Below are positions 1 to 8,053 of a stretch of 31,061 nt of DNA, one piece after another. The number at the start of each line of letters is the position of its first letter. Position 1 is the stretch's first letter. The DNA is from RHKX01 sp035759925 (GTDB lineage Bacteria > Actinomycetota > Thermoleophilia > Solirubrobacterales > 70-9), in NCBI GenBank assembly GCA_035759925.1, contig DASTTY010000072.1, positions 1 through 31,061 of the forward strand. Reading direction: 5' to 3'. The position numbers and the translations under genes are program-made. The notes beneath the pieces were generated by a model that saw only the letters and a list, made by a program, of their open reading frames with translations, searched no databases and was not told where the DNA came from.

Positions 1-1153
1 CGCTCGACGAGCGGGCCGAGGGCGACGTCGTCGGAGGCCGGCCGGTCCGGCACCGGTGTGAAGCTGCGCAGCTCGCCGACGCAGAGGTCGCCCCAGAGGT
101 AGCGGCCGTAGAGCGACTTCAGGGACCGGTCACGGACGATCAGGCCGCCGGTGATCGAGCAGTTGCCGTCGGCGTGGAGGGCGGTCAGCACCGGCGGGAT
201 CGCGCCCTCGGGGTCCTGGTCCTCGTTGAAGCGATGATCGCCTTCGAAGGCGGACCATCCGAAGTTCGCGCCGGAGCCCTCGCCACGTCCGACGAGGTCG
301 ATCTCCTCGATCGCGTCCTGGCCGACGTCGCCGATCGAGAGGTCCTCGGTCTCGCTGTCGAAGGAGAAGCGCCACGGGTTGCGGAGGCCGTAGGAGTAGA
401 TCTCCGGCCGTGCCCCGGGTTCGTCGACGAACGGGTTGTCGTCAGGGATCGTGTACGGAGACTTGCCGTCCGGCGCCGGGTCGATGCGGAGGATCTTGCC
501 GAGCAGCGTTCCGAGATCGAGCCCGTTCCGGTCCGGGTCGCCGCCGCCGCCGCCGTCGCCGAGGCCGATGTAGAGCATGTCGTCGGGCCCGAACAGGAGC
601 AGCCCGCCGTTGTGGTTGGGGAACGGCTGGTCGACCGCGAGCAGGGTTCGCGCGCTGCTCGTGTCCACCTTGCCGTCCTCGGCGCGGTACTCGACGACGC
701 GGGTGTCGCCGTCGCGGTTCGTGTAGTCGACGTAGAAGAGACCCGAATCGGCGTAATCGGGGGCGAACGCGATCGAGAGCAGACCCTGCTCGCCGCCGCT
801 GACGATCTCGTCGGAGACGTCGAGGAACGTCGAAGCGCTGCCGTCCGGCGCAACCCGCTCGACGGTCCCGCCCTGCTCGACGACGTATACGTCAGGGCCG
901 TCGTCGGCCGGCTGGGTCACGTACAGCGGCGCGTCGAAGCTCCCGATCTCCTCGAGGCGGACGCCGCCGCGGCCGTCACCGACCCTGCCCTTGCCGCCGG
1001 CGCCGTCGCCGGCCTCGGTCGCCGTGCCGCCGCCGTCGCCGCCGCAGCCACCGGCGACCAGCAGCGCGCCGCCCAGCAAGACCGCGAGGAGGAGGAGGAG
1101 GTCAGTCGCCCTGCGTGACGACCTGACCCTTGCCGTTGACCGTCGCCTTCGGA
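1..1153 (-). CDS. PQQ-dependent sugar dehydrogenase (GSDH/Hhip-type), lipoprotein, 3' end cut off
   Basis: Reading the minus strand gives a beta-propeller protein of the soluble aldose/sorbosone dehydrogenase family. These enzymes oxidise sugars with PQQ outside the cytoplasm. Visible family motifs in order are VEQGGTVERV, GGEQGLLSIAF, FPNHNGG (with the likely catalytic His), YIGLGDGG, GLRNPWRFSFD and GDVGQDAIEEID. The N-terminus has a basic stretch, a Leu/Ala-rich segment and a Cys in AGGC, so it is probably a lipoprotein. The start is uncertain. The first usable in-frame codon before the signal is GTG at 1153, which overlaps the preceding lipoprotein gene by about 50 nt. The C-terminus lies beyond the left edge. 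The family is clear; the substrate is not. Confidence 0.85.
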
Positions 1154-1806
1154 GCCTTGTCACTGATCGTGACAACGAATTCGCCCTTGACCTCTCCGCC
1201 GTCGGCGGTGACGGCCTTCGCCTCGCCGTCGAGTCCAGCCTCGACGCGGTAGTGGAGAGTGTATGTACCGGCCTCGACCGCGGTCAGCCTCCAGAGGATC
1301 GTCTTCTCGTCGCCGGCGTCGAGCGGGCCGAACGCGAAAGTGTTGGTCTGCGCCCGCAGGCCGCCGGAGACCCCCTTCGGAATCGGCTCGTCGGTCGCCC
1401 GCGGGTACTTGTTCTCGAGAATCCAGACCGGCCGGCTCGGGTTCGACGCGTCGGGATCGTCGATCTGCGTCTGGAAGGAGCCGTCGGCGTCGCCATCGTC
1501 GGTCTCGATCGTGAAGGCCAGCTCGGGGAGCGGCTCGTCGCCGATGTTCTTGACGCCGAGCACGAGGTCGGTGGTGAGCGCCAGGCGCTGATCGGTCGGG
1601 AACTTCGCCTTGGTGACCTTGACCGGGAAGTCCCCGGAGGGCTCGTCGGCGTTCTGCTGGTTGGTCGAGTCATCGCCGCCGCACGACGCGAGCAGGCCGC
1701 CCGCGAGCGTCGCGATCGCCAATGCCGCTGCCATCCGCCGCCGTTTCCGCCTCGTCCCGGACGCGGATCGAGCCGTCCCGCCGTGCTTATCGGGTCTCCT
1801 CCCCAA
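1102..1806 (-). CDS. Uncharacterised secreted lipoprotein
   Basis: The product is 234 residues if translation starts at TTG 1806. It has a basic n-region (RRKRRR), a short hydrophobic stretch and the lipobox LLASC with Cys42, so it should be a membrane-anchored lipoprotein. The mature part is acidic and reads like a beta-sandwich domain (LVLGVKNIGDEPLPELAFTI, then GTYTLHYRVEAGL near the end). It resembles conserved domains that discuss 'ideal' and 'non-ideal' protein environments, but I do not recognise a family. No canonical Shine-Dalgarno precedes TTG 1806. ATG at 1734 is an alternative start, but it would remove the positive n-region. The gene leads into the sugar dehydrogenase on the same strand, suggesting one transcript. 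Confidence 0.7.
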   Translation of the reverse strand: MGRRPDKHGGTARSASGTRRKRRRMAAALAIATLAGGLLASCGGDDSTNQQNADEPSGDFPVKVTKAKFPTDQRLALTTDLVLGVKNIGDEPLPELAFTIETDDGDADGSFQTQIDDPDASNPSRPVWILENKYPRATDEPIPKGVSGGLRAQTNTFAFGPLDAGDEKTILWRLTAVEAGTYTLHYRVEAGLDGEAKAVTADGGEVKGEFVVTISDKAPKATVNGKGQVVTQGD

Positions 1807-1809
1807 AGC

Positions 1810-1846
1810 GCGGGGAACATACCACGGGGTTCCCCGCTCCCCGTGG
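1810..1846. promoter_or_regulatory. Interlocking inverted repeats at the lipoprotein promoter
   Basis: Two perfect inverted repeats share bases. The first is GCGGGGAAC (1810-1818) with GTTCCCCGC (1829-1837). The second is CCACGGGG (1822-1829) with CCCCGTGG (1839-1846). Only one of the two hairpins can form at a time. On the minus strand a TATGTT hexamer (1821-1816), matching the TANNNT -10 pattern, lies between the arms of the first repeat and just before the lipoprotein start. They may be overlapping operators or an RNA switch; the sequence alone does not decide. Confidence 0.5.
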
Positions 1847-1870
1847 CGTCAGGGCGCATGCGAGAGCCAC

Positions 1871-1906
1871 TTGCGGGTGGCGGAACGCCCCGCTATGGAC
1901 TAAGTT
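1871..1906 (+). promoter_or_regulatory. Candidate promoter of the MlaE/YrbE operon
   Basis: TTGCGG (1871-1876) and TATGGA (1894-1899) are spaced by 17 nt. TAAGTT (1901-1906) is an alternative -10 of TANNNT form. This lies about 50 nt before the first permease start. The match is weak. Confidence 0.3.
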
Positions 1907-1952
1907 TCAGAGCGGAGGTGGCGCGCAGGGGCGTTTTGCCTCCCCTGGAGAG

Positions 1953-2759
1953 ATGGTCAGATCCGCAGCCGATAGGGCGTTCCTACCCGCGAAGAGCCTG
2001 TTCGAGCAGGTCGGGAACATGATGATCCTGACCGGCAAGACGATCGTCGCGACCGTCAAGCCGCCCTACCCCTACGGGGGCGAGTTCGTCAGCCAGTTCC
2101 TGTTCGCGCTTCAGCTCTGCTGGTTCCCGCTGCTGATCAGCACCGTCGCGTTCGGCTTCGGCGCCCCGGGCCTGCAGGCCGCGAACTTCCTGACCCTGTT
2201 CGGAGCCCTCGACCGGCTCGGCGGGTTCTTCATCCTCGCCTCGGTACGTGAGTTCGCGCCGTTCGTGACGGCGGTCGTCGTCGCCGGCGTCGCCGGCACC
2301 GCGATCACCGCCGACCTCGGCGCCCGCAAGATCCGCGAGGAGCTCGACGCGCTGATGGTCCTCGGTGTCGATCCGATCAAGAACCTCGTCGTCCCGCGCT
2401 TCCTCAGCCTGATGCTGATCACCGGACTGCTCAACATCTACGCGCTGCTGTTCGGGATCAGCGGCGGGATCTTCGCCGAGCTCACCTACGGGCAGCCGCT
2501 CGGCGGGTTCTTCGCAACCCTGTTCAACAACGCGTCGGTCACCGACCTCTGGGGCTCGGTCCTGAAGACGACGCTGTTCGGGGCGATCGTCGCGATCGTC
2601 TGCTCCTACAAAGGGATGAATGCGTCCGGAGGTGCGCAGGGCGTCGGCACTGCCGTCAATGAGGCGGTCGTGATCGCGTTCATGGGCGTCTTCGCGTTCA
2701 ACTACGTCTTCACGCAGACGCTCCTCGCCACCCATCCCGAGATCTCGACCATCAAGTAG
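1953..2759 (+). CDS. MlaE/YrbE-family ABC permease, first copy
   Basis: The 268-residue integral membrane protein belongs to the MlaE/YrbE family, the permeases of Mce/Mla lipid transporters. The family core is visible as ITADLGARKIREELDALMVL followed by GVDPIKNLVVPR, with several hydrophobic helices around it. ATG 1953 gives an N-terminus with the amphipathic segment expected of the family; its Shine-Dalgarno-like GGAG is only 2 nt away, which is unusually close. The open frame continues upstream but codes for nothing plausible there. The stop codon is directly followed by the ATG of a second permease, so the two are translationally coupled. The pair plus the ATPase at 3593 should form a YrbE1A/YrbE1B/MlaF-like complex. 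The transported lipid cannot be told. Confidence 0.9.
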   Translation: MVRSAADRAFLPAKSLFEQVGNMMILTGKTIVATVKPPYPYGGEFVSQFLFALQLCWFPLLISTVAFGFGAPGLQAANFLTLFGALDRLGGFFILASVREFAPFVTAVVVAGVAGTAITADLGARKIREELDALMVLGVDPIKNLVVPRFLSLMLITGLLNIYALLFGISGGIFAELTYGQPLGGFFATLFNNASVTDLWGSVLKTTLFGAIVAIVCSYKGMNASGGAQGVGTAVNEAVVIAFMGVFAFNYVFTQTLLATHPEISTIK

Positions 2760-3557
2760 ATGACCGGCTGGCTGGCGCTGCCTCGCGAATGGCTCTCCTC
2801 GATGGGGGAGATCTCGCGGTTCTGCCTGCGGGTCATGGGCCTCGTCTACTCGGGCCGCGTCTTCCAGTTCTTCGGCGAGGCGCTGCGTCAGGCCGGCGTC
2901 CTGATCCTCGGCTCGACGATCGTCATCTGGGGCCTGGTCTTCATCCTCGGCCTGCAGTGCGGGATCGAGGGCGCTTACTTCACGCGCTCGGTCGGCGCGC
3001 CGGCCTACGCCGGCAACTTCGCCGCCTGGTGCGATCTGCGCGAGGTGATCCCCTATGCCTTCGGCTACATGATGAGCGCCAAGGTCGGGACCGGGATCGT
3101 CGCCGAGCTCGGAGCGATGCGTATCTCCGACGAGATCGACGCGCTCGAGGTGATGGGCATCCAGCCGGTCACCTTCCTCGCCGCGACCCGCCTGCTCGCC
3201 GCCTGGATGACGCTCCCGTTCATGTACCTGGCCGCGATCGGGGTCGGCTTCGTCGCTTCCTACATCGCCGTCGTCGAGCAGATCGGCGACACCTCGAGCG
3301 GCGGCTACCTGCTGATCTTCTGGATGTTCCAGAACCCACCCGACTTGATATTCAGCGTCATCAAGGGGATGTTCATGGCGACGGCGATCGTGCTCGTCGG
3401 CTGCTACTACGGCTACACGGCGTCGGGCGGCCCGGTCGGGGTGGGCACCGCGACGGCGAAGTCGATGGTGCTGAACATAGTCCTCGTCCACATCATCGGG
3501 ATGATGGGAACGCTGGTCTTCTGGGGCGCGAACCCGCGGGCCCCGATCGGCGGCTGA
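2760..3557 (+). CDS. MlaE/YrbE-family ABC permease, second copy
   Basis: This 265-residue protein is a second, divergent MlaE-family permease. The family core reads GTGIVAELGAMRISDEIDAL followed by EVMGIQPVTFLAATR. It carries about five or six hydrophobic segments and a short N-terminal extension. Its ATG follows the stop of the first permease without a gap. Mce-type importers of actinobacteria normally use two such permeases as a heterodimer, which fits. The ATPase gene starts 35 nt downstream. Confidence 0.9.
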   Translation: MTGWLALPREWLSSMGEISRFCLRVMGLVYSGRVFQFFGEALRQAGVLILGSTIVIWGLVFILGLQCGIEGAYFTRSVGAPAYAGNFAAWCDLREVIPYAFGYMMSAKVGTGIVAELGAMRISDEIDALEVMGIQPVTFLAATRLLAAWMTLPFMYLAAIGVGFVASYIAVVEQIGDTSSGGYLLIFWMFQNPPDLIFSVIKGMFMATAIVLVGCYYGYTASGGPVGVGTATAKSMVLNIVLVHIIGMMGTLVFWGANPRAPIGG

Positions 3558-3580
3558 GTAGCACTGAGTAGCATCTAGGC

Positions 3581-3588
3581 AGGAGGAG
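3581..3588 (+). promoter_or_regulatory. Strong ribosome binding site fixing the GTG start of the MlaF-like ATPase
   Basis: AGGAGGAG lies 4 nt before GTG 3593. It supports GTG 3593 and therefore the long N-terminal extension, rather than an internal ATG. Confidence 0.75.
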
Positions 3589-3592
3589 CGAC

Positions 3593-4561
3593 GTGGCCGA
3601 CGAGAACCAGGAACAGCACATGTACGAGGGCCGGCCGGCGCCGACGCCGCCGGCGCAGGCGCCGGCGAGCGGGCCGATCGGCGGCGACCCCGATGCCGCC
3701 GCCCCCGAGCTCGGCAGGCTCAACGTCGACTACACGATCCCCGGCGTCGAGCCGGACGACACCGACCCGTACCGCTGGCACACCGGCGAGAAGCGCGATC
3801 ACGGCGGCGAGGACGCGATCGAGGTGATCGACCTCGTCAAGCAGTTCGGCAACACGCGGATCCAGAACGGCCTCAACCTCGGGCTCCCCGACAACGAGGT
3901 CTCGATGGTCCTCGGCCCGTCGGGGACCGGCAAGAGCGTCCTGATCAAGCTGATCGTCGGCTTGCTCTACCCCGACGCCGGCGACATCCTCGTCCATGGC
4001 GAGTCGGTCCCGAGCATGACCGACGACGAGCTCTTCGAGATGCGCAAGAAGTTCGGCCTGCTGTTCCAGGACGGGGCGCTGTTCGGCTCGATGAACATCT
4101 ACGACAACACCGCCTTCCCGCTGCGCCAGCACACCGACAAGTCCGAGGACGAGATCTCCGAGATCGTCAACCGGAGGCTCGGCGAGGTCGGCCTCGCCGA
4201 GGCGCACTACAAGATGCCGAACGAGCTCTCGGGCGGGATGCGGAAGCGGGCCGGCTTCGCGCGGGCCCTCGTCCTCGACCCGGCGATCGTCTTCTTCGAC
4301 GAGCCCGATTCCGGCCTCGACCCGGTCCGGACGGCGCTGCTCTGCGAGCTGATCCGCGAGGTCCACGAGGAGAACGGCGGCTGCTACATGGTGATCAGCC
4401 ACGACCTCGGCACCGCCCGCCGGATCGCCGACTTCATCGCCGTCCTCTGGAAGGGTCGGATCGTCGAGAGCGGCCCCAGCGAGGAGCTGTTCAACTCGGA
4501 CAACGACTTCGTCCGGCAGTTCCTGAACGCAGAGGTCGACGGCCCGTTGGCGATGGACTGA
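3593..4561 (+). CDS. MlaF/Mkl-like ABC transporter ATPase with N-terminal extension
   Basis: The 322-residue ATPase powers the two MlaE-type permeases. Walker A is GPSGTGKS (108-115), the signature is LSGGM (212-216), Walker B ends FFDEP with Asp236 and Glu237, and the switch His is 270. The sequence FFDEPDSGLDPVRT is typical of Mce/Mla ATPases. The ABC domain begins only near residue 80. Before it is a proline- and acid-rich, probably disordered extension (PAPTPPAQAPASGP, then a segment with DYTIPGVEPDDTDPYRWHTG) that family members such as E. coli MlaF lack. The start is set by a strong Shine-Dalgarno. No MCE-domain protein follows. Confidence 0.92.
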   Translation: MADENQEQHMYEGRPAPTPPAQAPASGPIGGDPDAAAPELGRLNVDYTIPGVEPDDTDPYRWHTGEKRDHGGEDAIEVIDLVKQFGNTRIQNGLNLGLPDNEVSMVLGPSGTGKSVLIKLIVGLLYPDAGDILVHGESVPSMTDDELFEMRKKFGLLFQDGALFGSMNIYDNTAFPLRQHTDKSEDEISEIVNRRLGEVGLAEAHYKMPNELSGGMRKRAGFARALVLDPAIVFFDEPDSGLDPVRTALLCELIREVHEENGGCYMVISHDLGTARRIADFIAVLWKGRIVESGPSEELFNSDNDFVRQFLNAEVDGPLAMD

Positions 4562-4578
4562 GCGCGGCTTCGCCGCGC
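4562..4578 (+). terminator. Hairpin after the MlaF-like gene
   Basis: GCGCGGC, loop TTC, GCCGCGC starts right after the TGA of the ATPase gene. It is a perfect 7-bp stem without a T-run, so it may end or attenuate the transcript but is not a classical Rho-independent terminator. Confidence 0.45.
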
Positions 4579-4581
4579 GAG

Positions 4582-4647
4582 AGGACAGGCCGCTCGCTGC
4601 GCTCGCTCACAGAGGACAGACTGTCCTCTGTCCTCTGTCCTCTGTCC
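4582..4647. repeat. Palindrome and heptamer tandem repeat upstream of the RND gene
   Basis: AGGACAG occurs at 4582 and 4613. CAGAGGACAG (4610-4619) and CTGTCCTCTG (4621-4630) form a perfect 10-bp inverted repeat with one central base. The right arm continues into a period-7 tandem array of CTGTCCT, with three full units and a partial one (4621-4647). The array covers the place where a -35 element would sit for the TAACCT -10 at 4655. Unit gain or loss could move the palindrome relative to the promoter. Confidence 0.8.
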
Positions 4648-4654
4648 GCGCCCC

Positions 4655-4660
4655 TAACCT
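4655..4660 (+). promoter_or_regulatory. -10 element for a leaderless RND/MMPL mRNA
   Basis: TAACCT lies 7 nt before GTG 4668, and there is no Shine-Dalgarno. This TANNNT-then-start layout is the usual sign of a leaderless actinobacterial transcript. Confidence 0.55.
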
Positions 4661-4667
4661 CTGACCC

Positions 4668-7256
4668 GTGCGGCGCCTGCTCGGACGCCTAGGAGAGTGG
4701 TCGGTGACCCATCCGGCCGCGGCGATCGCCGCGGCCGTTTCGGTCGTCGCGATCGTCGCCGTCGTCGGCGCGCTGCGGCTGACGCCCGACGCCGGGACCG
4801 ACAAGCTCGTCGACAACGGCTCGCCGGCGTTCGAGAGCACCAAGGAGTTCCACGACCGCTTCGGCGACGACGCGATCGTCGTCCTCGTCGAGGGCGACCT
4901 CCAGAAGCTGATGCTGACGTCGAACATCGACCGGCTGCTCGGGCTCGAGACCTGCCTCGCCGGCCGTCCCGACGCGAGCGGTCAGTACGCGGCCGACGTC
5001 TGCCGGCAGATCGCCGACCTCGGGGCGACCCGGGTCGTGCTCGGGCCGGCCACCTTCATCAACGAGGCGGCGGCCCGCTCGAACGAGGCGATCGTGCAGC
5101 AGATCCGCTCGCTCCGCAACGCCACTCCGGAGCAGCAGCAGAAGGCCCTCCGCCAGTTCCTCGCGACCGGCCTCAGCCCGGCGACGGTCCTCCAGGGCCT
5201 CTCGATCGACAACGCCCAGTTCGTCTCCTCGATCGTCTTCGACCAGACGAAGCCCGGCGCCCCGCCGAAGTCGAAGTTCGGCTACCTGTTCCCGAGCGAT
5301 CGCGGGGCGCTGATCTCGATCCGGCTGCGGCCCGGCATCTCCGAGTCGGAGCGCCGCGACGCGATCGGCCTCGTCCGCTCGGCGGTGGCCGACGACCAGT
5401 TCGCGCTCCGCGACGGCAGCTACGAGATCTCCGGGGTGCCGGTCGTCGTCCAGGGCCTCGCCGACGAGCTCGGCGGCCAGATCGCGATCCTGTTCGGCGC
5501 CGCCCTGGTCGTGATGGGGATCGTCCTGCTGCTCGTCTTCGGTCCGCCGCTGCGACTGCTGCCGTTGTTGACTGCGATCGGGTCGGCCGGTTTCGCCTTC
5601 GGGCTCCTCTCGCTGCTCGGCGGCTCGCTGACGATGGCGTCGGTCGCCGTCCTCCCGGTCGTGATCGGTCTCGCCGTCGATTACGCGATCCAGCTCCAGG
5701 CGCGATTCCGGGAGGCGGCCGCCGCGGGCCGGAGGCCGCCGGCGTCGGCGGTGGTCGCCGCCGTCCGCGGCGGTCCCGTGATCGCCACCGCCGCGCTCGC
5801 CACAGCGGTCGGGTTCCTGACCCTGACCCTGTCGCCGATCCCGATGGTCCGCGAGTTCGCGATCGCGCTCGTCGCCGGGATCGCGGCGGCGCTGGTGATT
5901 TCGCTGACGGCCGGGCTCGCGGCGCTCTCGATGGCGCCGCCGGCGACGCCCGGACCGGGCCGGATCGCCCGCTGGGCCGGCTCGGCGAGCGGCCGCGCCG
6001 GCGCCGCCGGGAGCTCGCTCGCCGCCGTCGGACGGCGCAGCGCCGGGATCGCGGCATCGACGCGGCAGCACGCGGCGGCCGCCTGGGAGGGGGCGCTCGC
6101 GGCCGCCATCCAGCAACCCGGCAGGGTGCTCGTGATCGCAACCGTCCTGGCCGCCACCGGCTGGGTGGCGGGTACCGGCACGAAGGTGATCAGCGACATC
6201 CGCGAGCTCGTGCCGTCCGATCTGCCGGCGCTCGAGTCCGTCGACCGCCTCCAGCAGGCGACCGGCGTCTCCCAGGAGCTCGACGTCGTCGTCTCCGGCG
6301 ATGTCACGACGCCCGCCGCGATCGCCTGGATGAGCGACTTCAAGCAGCGGGTGCTGGCCGAGCACGGGTTCGGGCCGGATACTCCGAACTGCCTCGCCGA
6401 GTCGGCCGAGCTGTGCCCGGGGCCGGCGCTGTCCGATCTCTTCGACCTGAGCTCCGGGCAGCCGCCGGGCCAGCAACGGATCGACGCGGTCCTCGCCGCC
6501 GTGCCCGAGTACTTCTCGCAGGCGATCCTGTCGCGCTCCGACGCCGGCGACGTCGCCGCCCTCTCGTTCCTGATCCCGGTGATGCCGCTCGACGAGCAGG
6601 AGAGCCTGATCTCCGAGATCCGCTCCGAGCTCGATCCTCCCGACGGCGTCCACGCCGAGGTCGCCGGCCTGCCGGTGCTGACCGCCGACGCCGCAGCGGA
6701 GCTGTCCGGCTCGCGCTACTGGCTCGCCGTCGCCGGACTGCTCGCAGTCGGCCTCGTCCTTCTCGCCGTCTATCGCTCGCCGGGGAGGGCGCTCGTCCCG
6801 CTGCTCCCGATCGCCCTCGCGACCGGATGGTCGGCGCTCGTCCTCGAGGCGATCGACATCCCGCTGAACCCGATGTCGGCGACGCTCGGGGCGCTCGTGA
6901 TCGCGGTCGCCACCGAGTTCAGCGTCATCCTCGCGGCCCGCTACCACGAGGAGCGGGCACGCGGGCTCAGCGTCGGCGAATCGCTGCGTTCGACCTATGC
7001 CCGGACCGGGACCGCCGTGCTCGCATCGGGCATCACCTCGATCGCCGGCTTCGGCGTTCTCGCCTTCAGCCGGATCACGATGCTCCGTGACTTCGGGATC
7101 GTCACCGTCGTCGATCTGACCGTGGCGCTGGCGGGCGTGATGCTGGTCCTGCCGGCGGCGCTCGTCTGGGCCGAGCACGGCTTCCATCCGCTGCCGTCGC
7201 TGCGTCGCGCGCTCGCCTCGAGGCGCTCCGGTCGCGGCGCCGACGCGCCCGCCTGA
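4668..7256 (+). CDS. RND/MMPL-family exporter (HAE3-like)
   Basis: The 862-residue protein has the duplicated RND layout. It starts with one transmembrane helix (about 16-36), then a large outer domain that begins with a FGDDAIVVLVEGD motif, then about five helices (about 265-430). After a cytoplasmic linker rich in Ala/Gly/Arg the pattern repeats: helix near 488, outer domain, and helices from about 675 to 835. The motif GLAVDYAIQLQARFRE (Asp338) in the first half and ATEFSVILAARYHEE in the second are typical of MMPL transmembrane cores. Family members export lipids, hopanoids or hydrophobic compounds using the proton gradient. Its position after MlaE/MlaF genes suggests a link to envelope lipids, but that is inference. 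Starts with a leaderless GTG. Confidence 0.88.
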   Translation: MRRLLGRLGEWSVTHPAAAIAAAVSVVAIVAVVGALRLTPDAGTDKLVDNGSPAFESTKEFHDRFGDDAIVVLVEGDLQKLMLTSNIDRLLGLETCLAGRPDASGQYAADVCRQIADLGATRVVLGPATFINEAAARSNEAIVQQIRSLRNATPEQQQKALRQFLATGLSPATVLQGLSIDNAQFVSSIVFDQTKPGAPPKSKFGYLFPSDRGALISIRLRPGISESERRDAIGLVRSAVADDQFALRDGSYEISGVPVVVQGLADELGGQIAILFGAALVVMGIVLLLVFGPPLRLLPLLTAIGSAGFAFGLLSLLGGSLTMASVAVLPVVIGLAVDYAIQLQARFREAAAAGRRPPASAVVAAVRGGPVIATAALATAVGFLTLTLSPIPMVREFAIALVAGIAAALVISLTAGLAALSMAPPATPGPGRIARWAGSASGRAGAAGSSLAAVGRRSAGIAASTRQHAAAAWEGALAAAIQQPGRVLVIATVLAATGWVAGTGTKVISDIRELVPSDLPALESVDRLQQATGVSQELDVVVSGDVTTPAAIAWMSDFKQRVLAEHGFGPDTPNCLAESAELCPGPALSDLFDLSSGQPPGQQRIDAVLAAVPEYFSQAILSRSDAGDVAALSFLIPVMPLDEQESLISEIRSELDPPDGVHAEVAGLPVLTADAAAELSGSRYWLAVAGLLAVGLVLLAVYRSPGRALVPLLPIALATGWSALVLEAIDIPLNPMSATLGALVIAVATEFSVILAARYHEERARGLSVGESLRSTYARTGTAVLASGITSIAGFGVLAFSRITMLRDFGIVTVVDLTVALAGVMLVLPAALVWAEHGFHPLPSLRRALASRRSGRGADAPA

Positions 7257-7258
7257 GC

Positions 7259-8053
7259 ATGGCCGGCGAGGGAGATCGCGATCCCGGCGGCTGGTGGCCG
7301 GAGGAGGACGGCAAGGACGGGAACGAGCGCCAACGGGACGAGCCGAGGAGAAGGGTTCCGCGCGGGCTCTCCAGCCCGGACCGCCCGCGTCCGAGCGGCC
7401 GCTACTCGATGTTCGTCGGGCTCGCGTTCGTTGCCCTGATCGTCGTCGCCCTCCTCAACCTGCTCGGGGACGAGGACACCGGCATCGTTCTCGATCGCGG
7501 CCTGCCGCTCGCCGGCTTCGCGGTCCCCGACGCGCTCGCCCCGGAGGCGGTCGATGCGGACGCCAACGTCGCCCAGGACGACTGCGAGAGCTCCCGCAAC
7601 CCCTGCCCGGAAGGCGACCGGCGAACGCCCGCCTGCGAGATCACGGCGCCGGGCGCGATCCGCGTCTGCGACCTGTTCGACAAGCCACTCGCGATCTCGT
7701 TCTGGTTCACCCGCGGCGGCGACTGCATCCCCAGCCAGGACGCCTTCGACGACGTCGCGCACCGTTACCGCGACCGCGTCAACTTCCTCAGCATCGACGT
7801 TCGCGACGATCCCGGGACTGTGGCCGACATCATCCGCGAGCACGGCTGGAAGGTCCCGGTCGGCCTCGACCGCGACGGGGCCGTCTCGAACCTCTACCGC
7901 GTCGGCGTCTGCCCGACGATCGTCCTCGCCTATCCGGGCGGGATCGTCCACGACACCGCGATCCGCGCCGGCAACTACGACACCGGCGAGATCTCCGGCC
8001 TCGTCGACGACCTGCTCGCGGCGACCCGGCGCCGCGAGGCTGAAGTCCGGTGA
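7259..8053 (+). CDS. Membrane-anchored thioredoxin-fold (redoxin) protein
   Basis: The 264-residue protein has a charged, Arg-rich cytoplasmic N-terminus, one transmembrane segment (51-69) and an outer thioredoxin-like domain. The active-site position is WFTRGGDCIPSQ with Cys156 and Ser159, a CxxS in place of CxxC, and the cis-Pro loop is VCPT with Pro219. Four more cysteines (109, 116, 126, 137) precede the domain and Cys218 sits beside the cis-Pro, so disulfides could form elsewhere. A CxxS site suits a peroxiredoxin-like or disulfide-isomerase role better than a classic reductase; this is inference. It starts 2 nt after the RND gene stop and overlaps the next gene by GTGA. Confidence 0.75.
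   Translation: MAGEGDRDPGGWWPEEDGKDGNERQRDEPRRRVPRGLSSPDRPRPSGRYSMFVGLAFVALIVVALLNLLGDEDTGIVLDRGLPLAGFAVPDALAPEAVDADANVAQDDCESSRNPCPEGDRRTPACEITAPGAIRVCDLFDKPLAISFWFTRGGDCIPSQDAFDDVAHRYRDRVNFLSIDVRDDPGTVADIIREHGWKVPVGLDRDGAVSNLYRVGVCPTIVLAYPGGIVHDTAIRAGNYDTGEISGLVDDLLAATRRREAEVR

Noticed and set aside
1896..1904. Mini-ORF ATG-GAC-TAA before the first permease
   Set aside because: Only two codons without a ribosome binding site; it overlaps the candidate -10.
1983..3491. 502-residue open frame on the minus strand opposite the two permeases
   Set aside because: It is rich in Asp, Glu, Arg and His without any motif, a typical shadow of high-GC coding DNA. The plus strand encodes clear MlaE proteins.
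4621..4647. CRISPR-like array
   Set aside because: The repeats are contiguous heptamers without spacers, so it is a microsatellite.
4689..7187. 832-residue minus-strand and 797-residue plus-strand open frames within the RND gene
   Set aside because: Both are low-complexity Arg/Asp-rich shadows. The RND motifs lie in the 4668 frame only.
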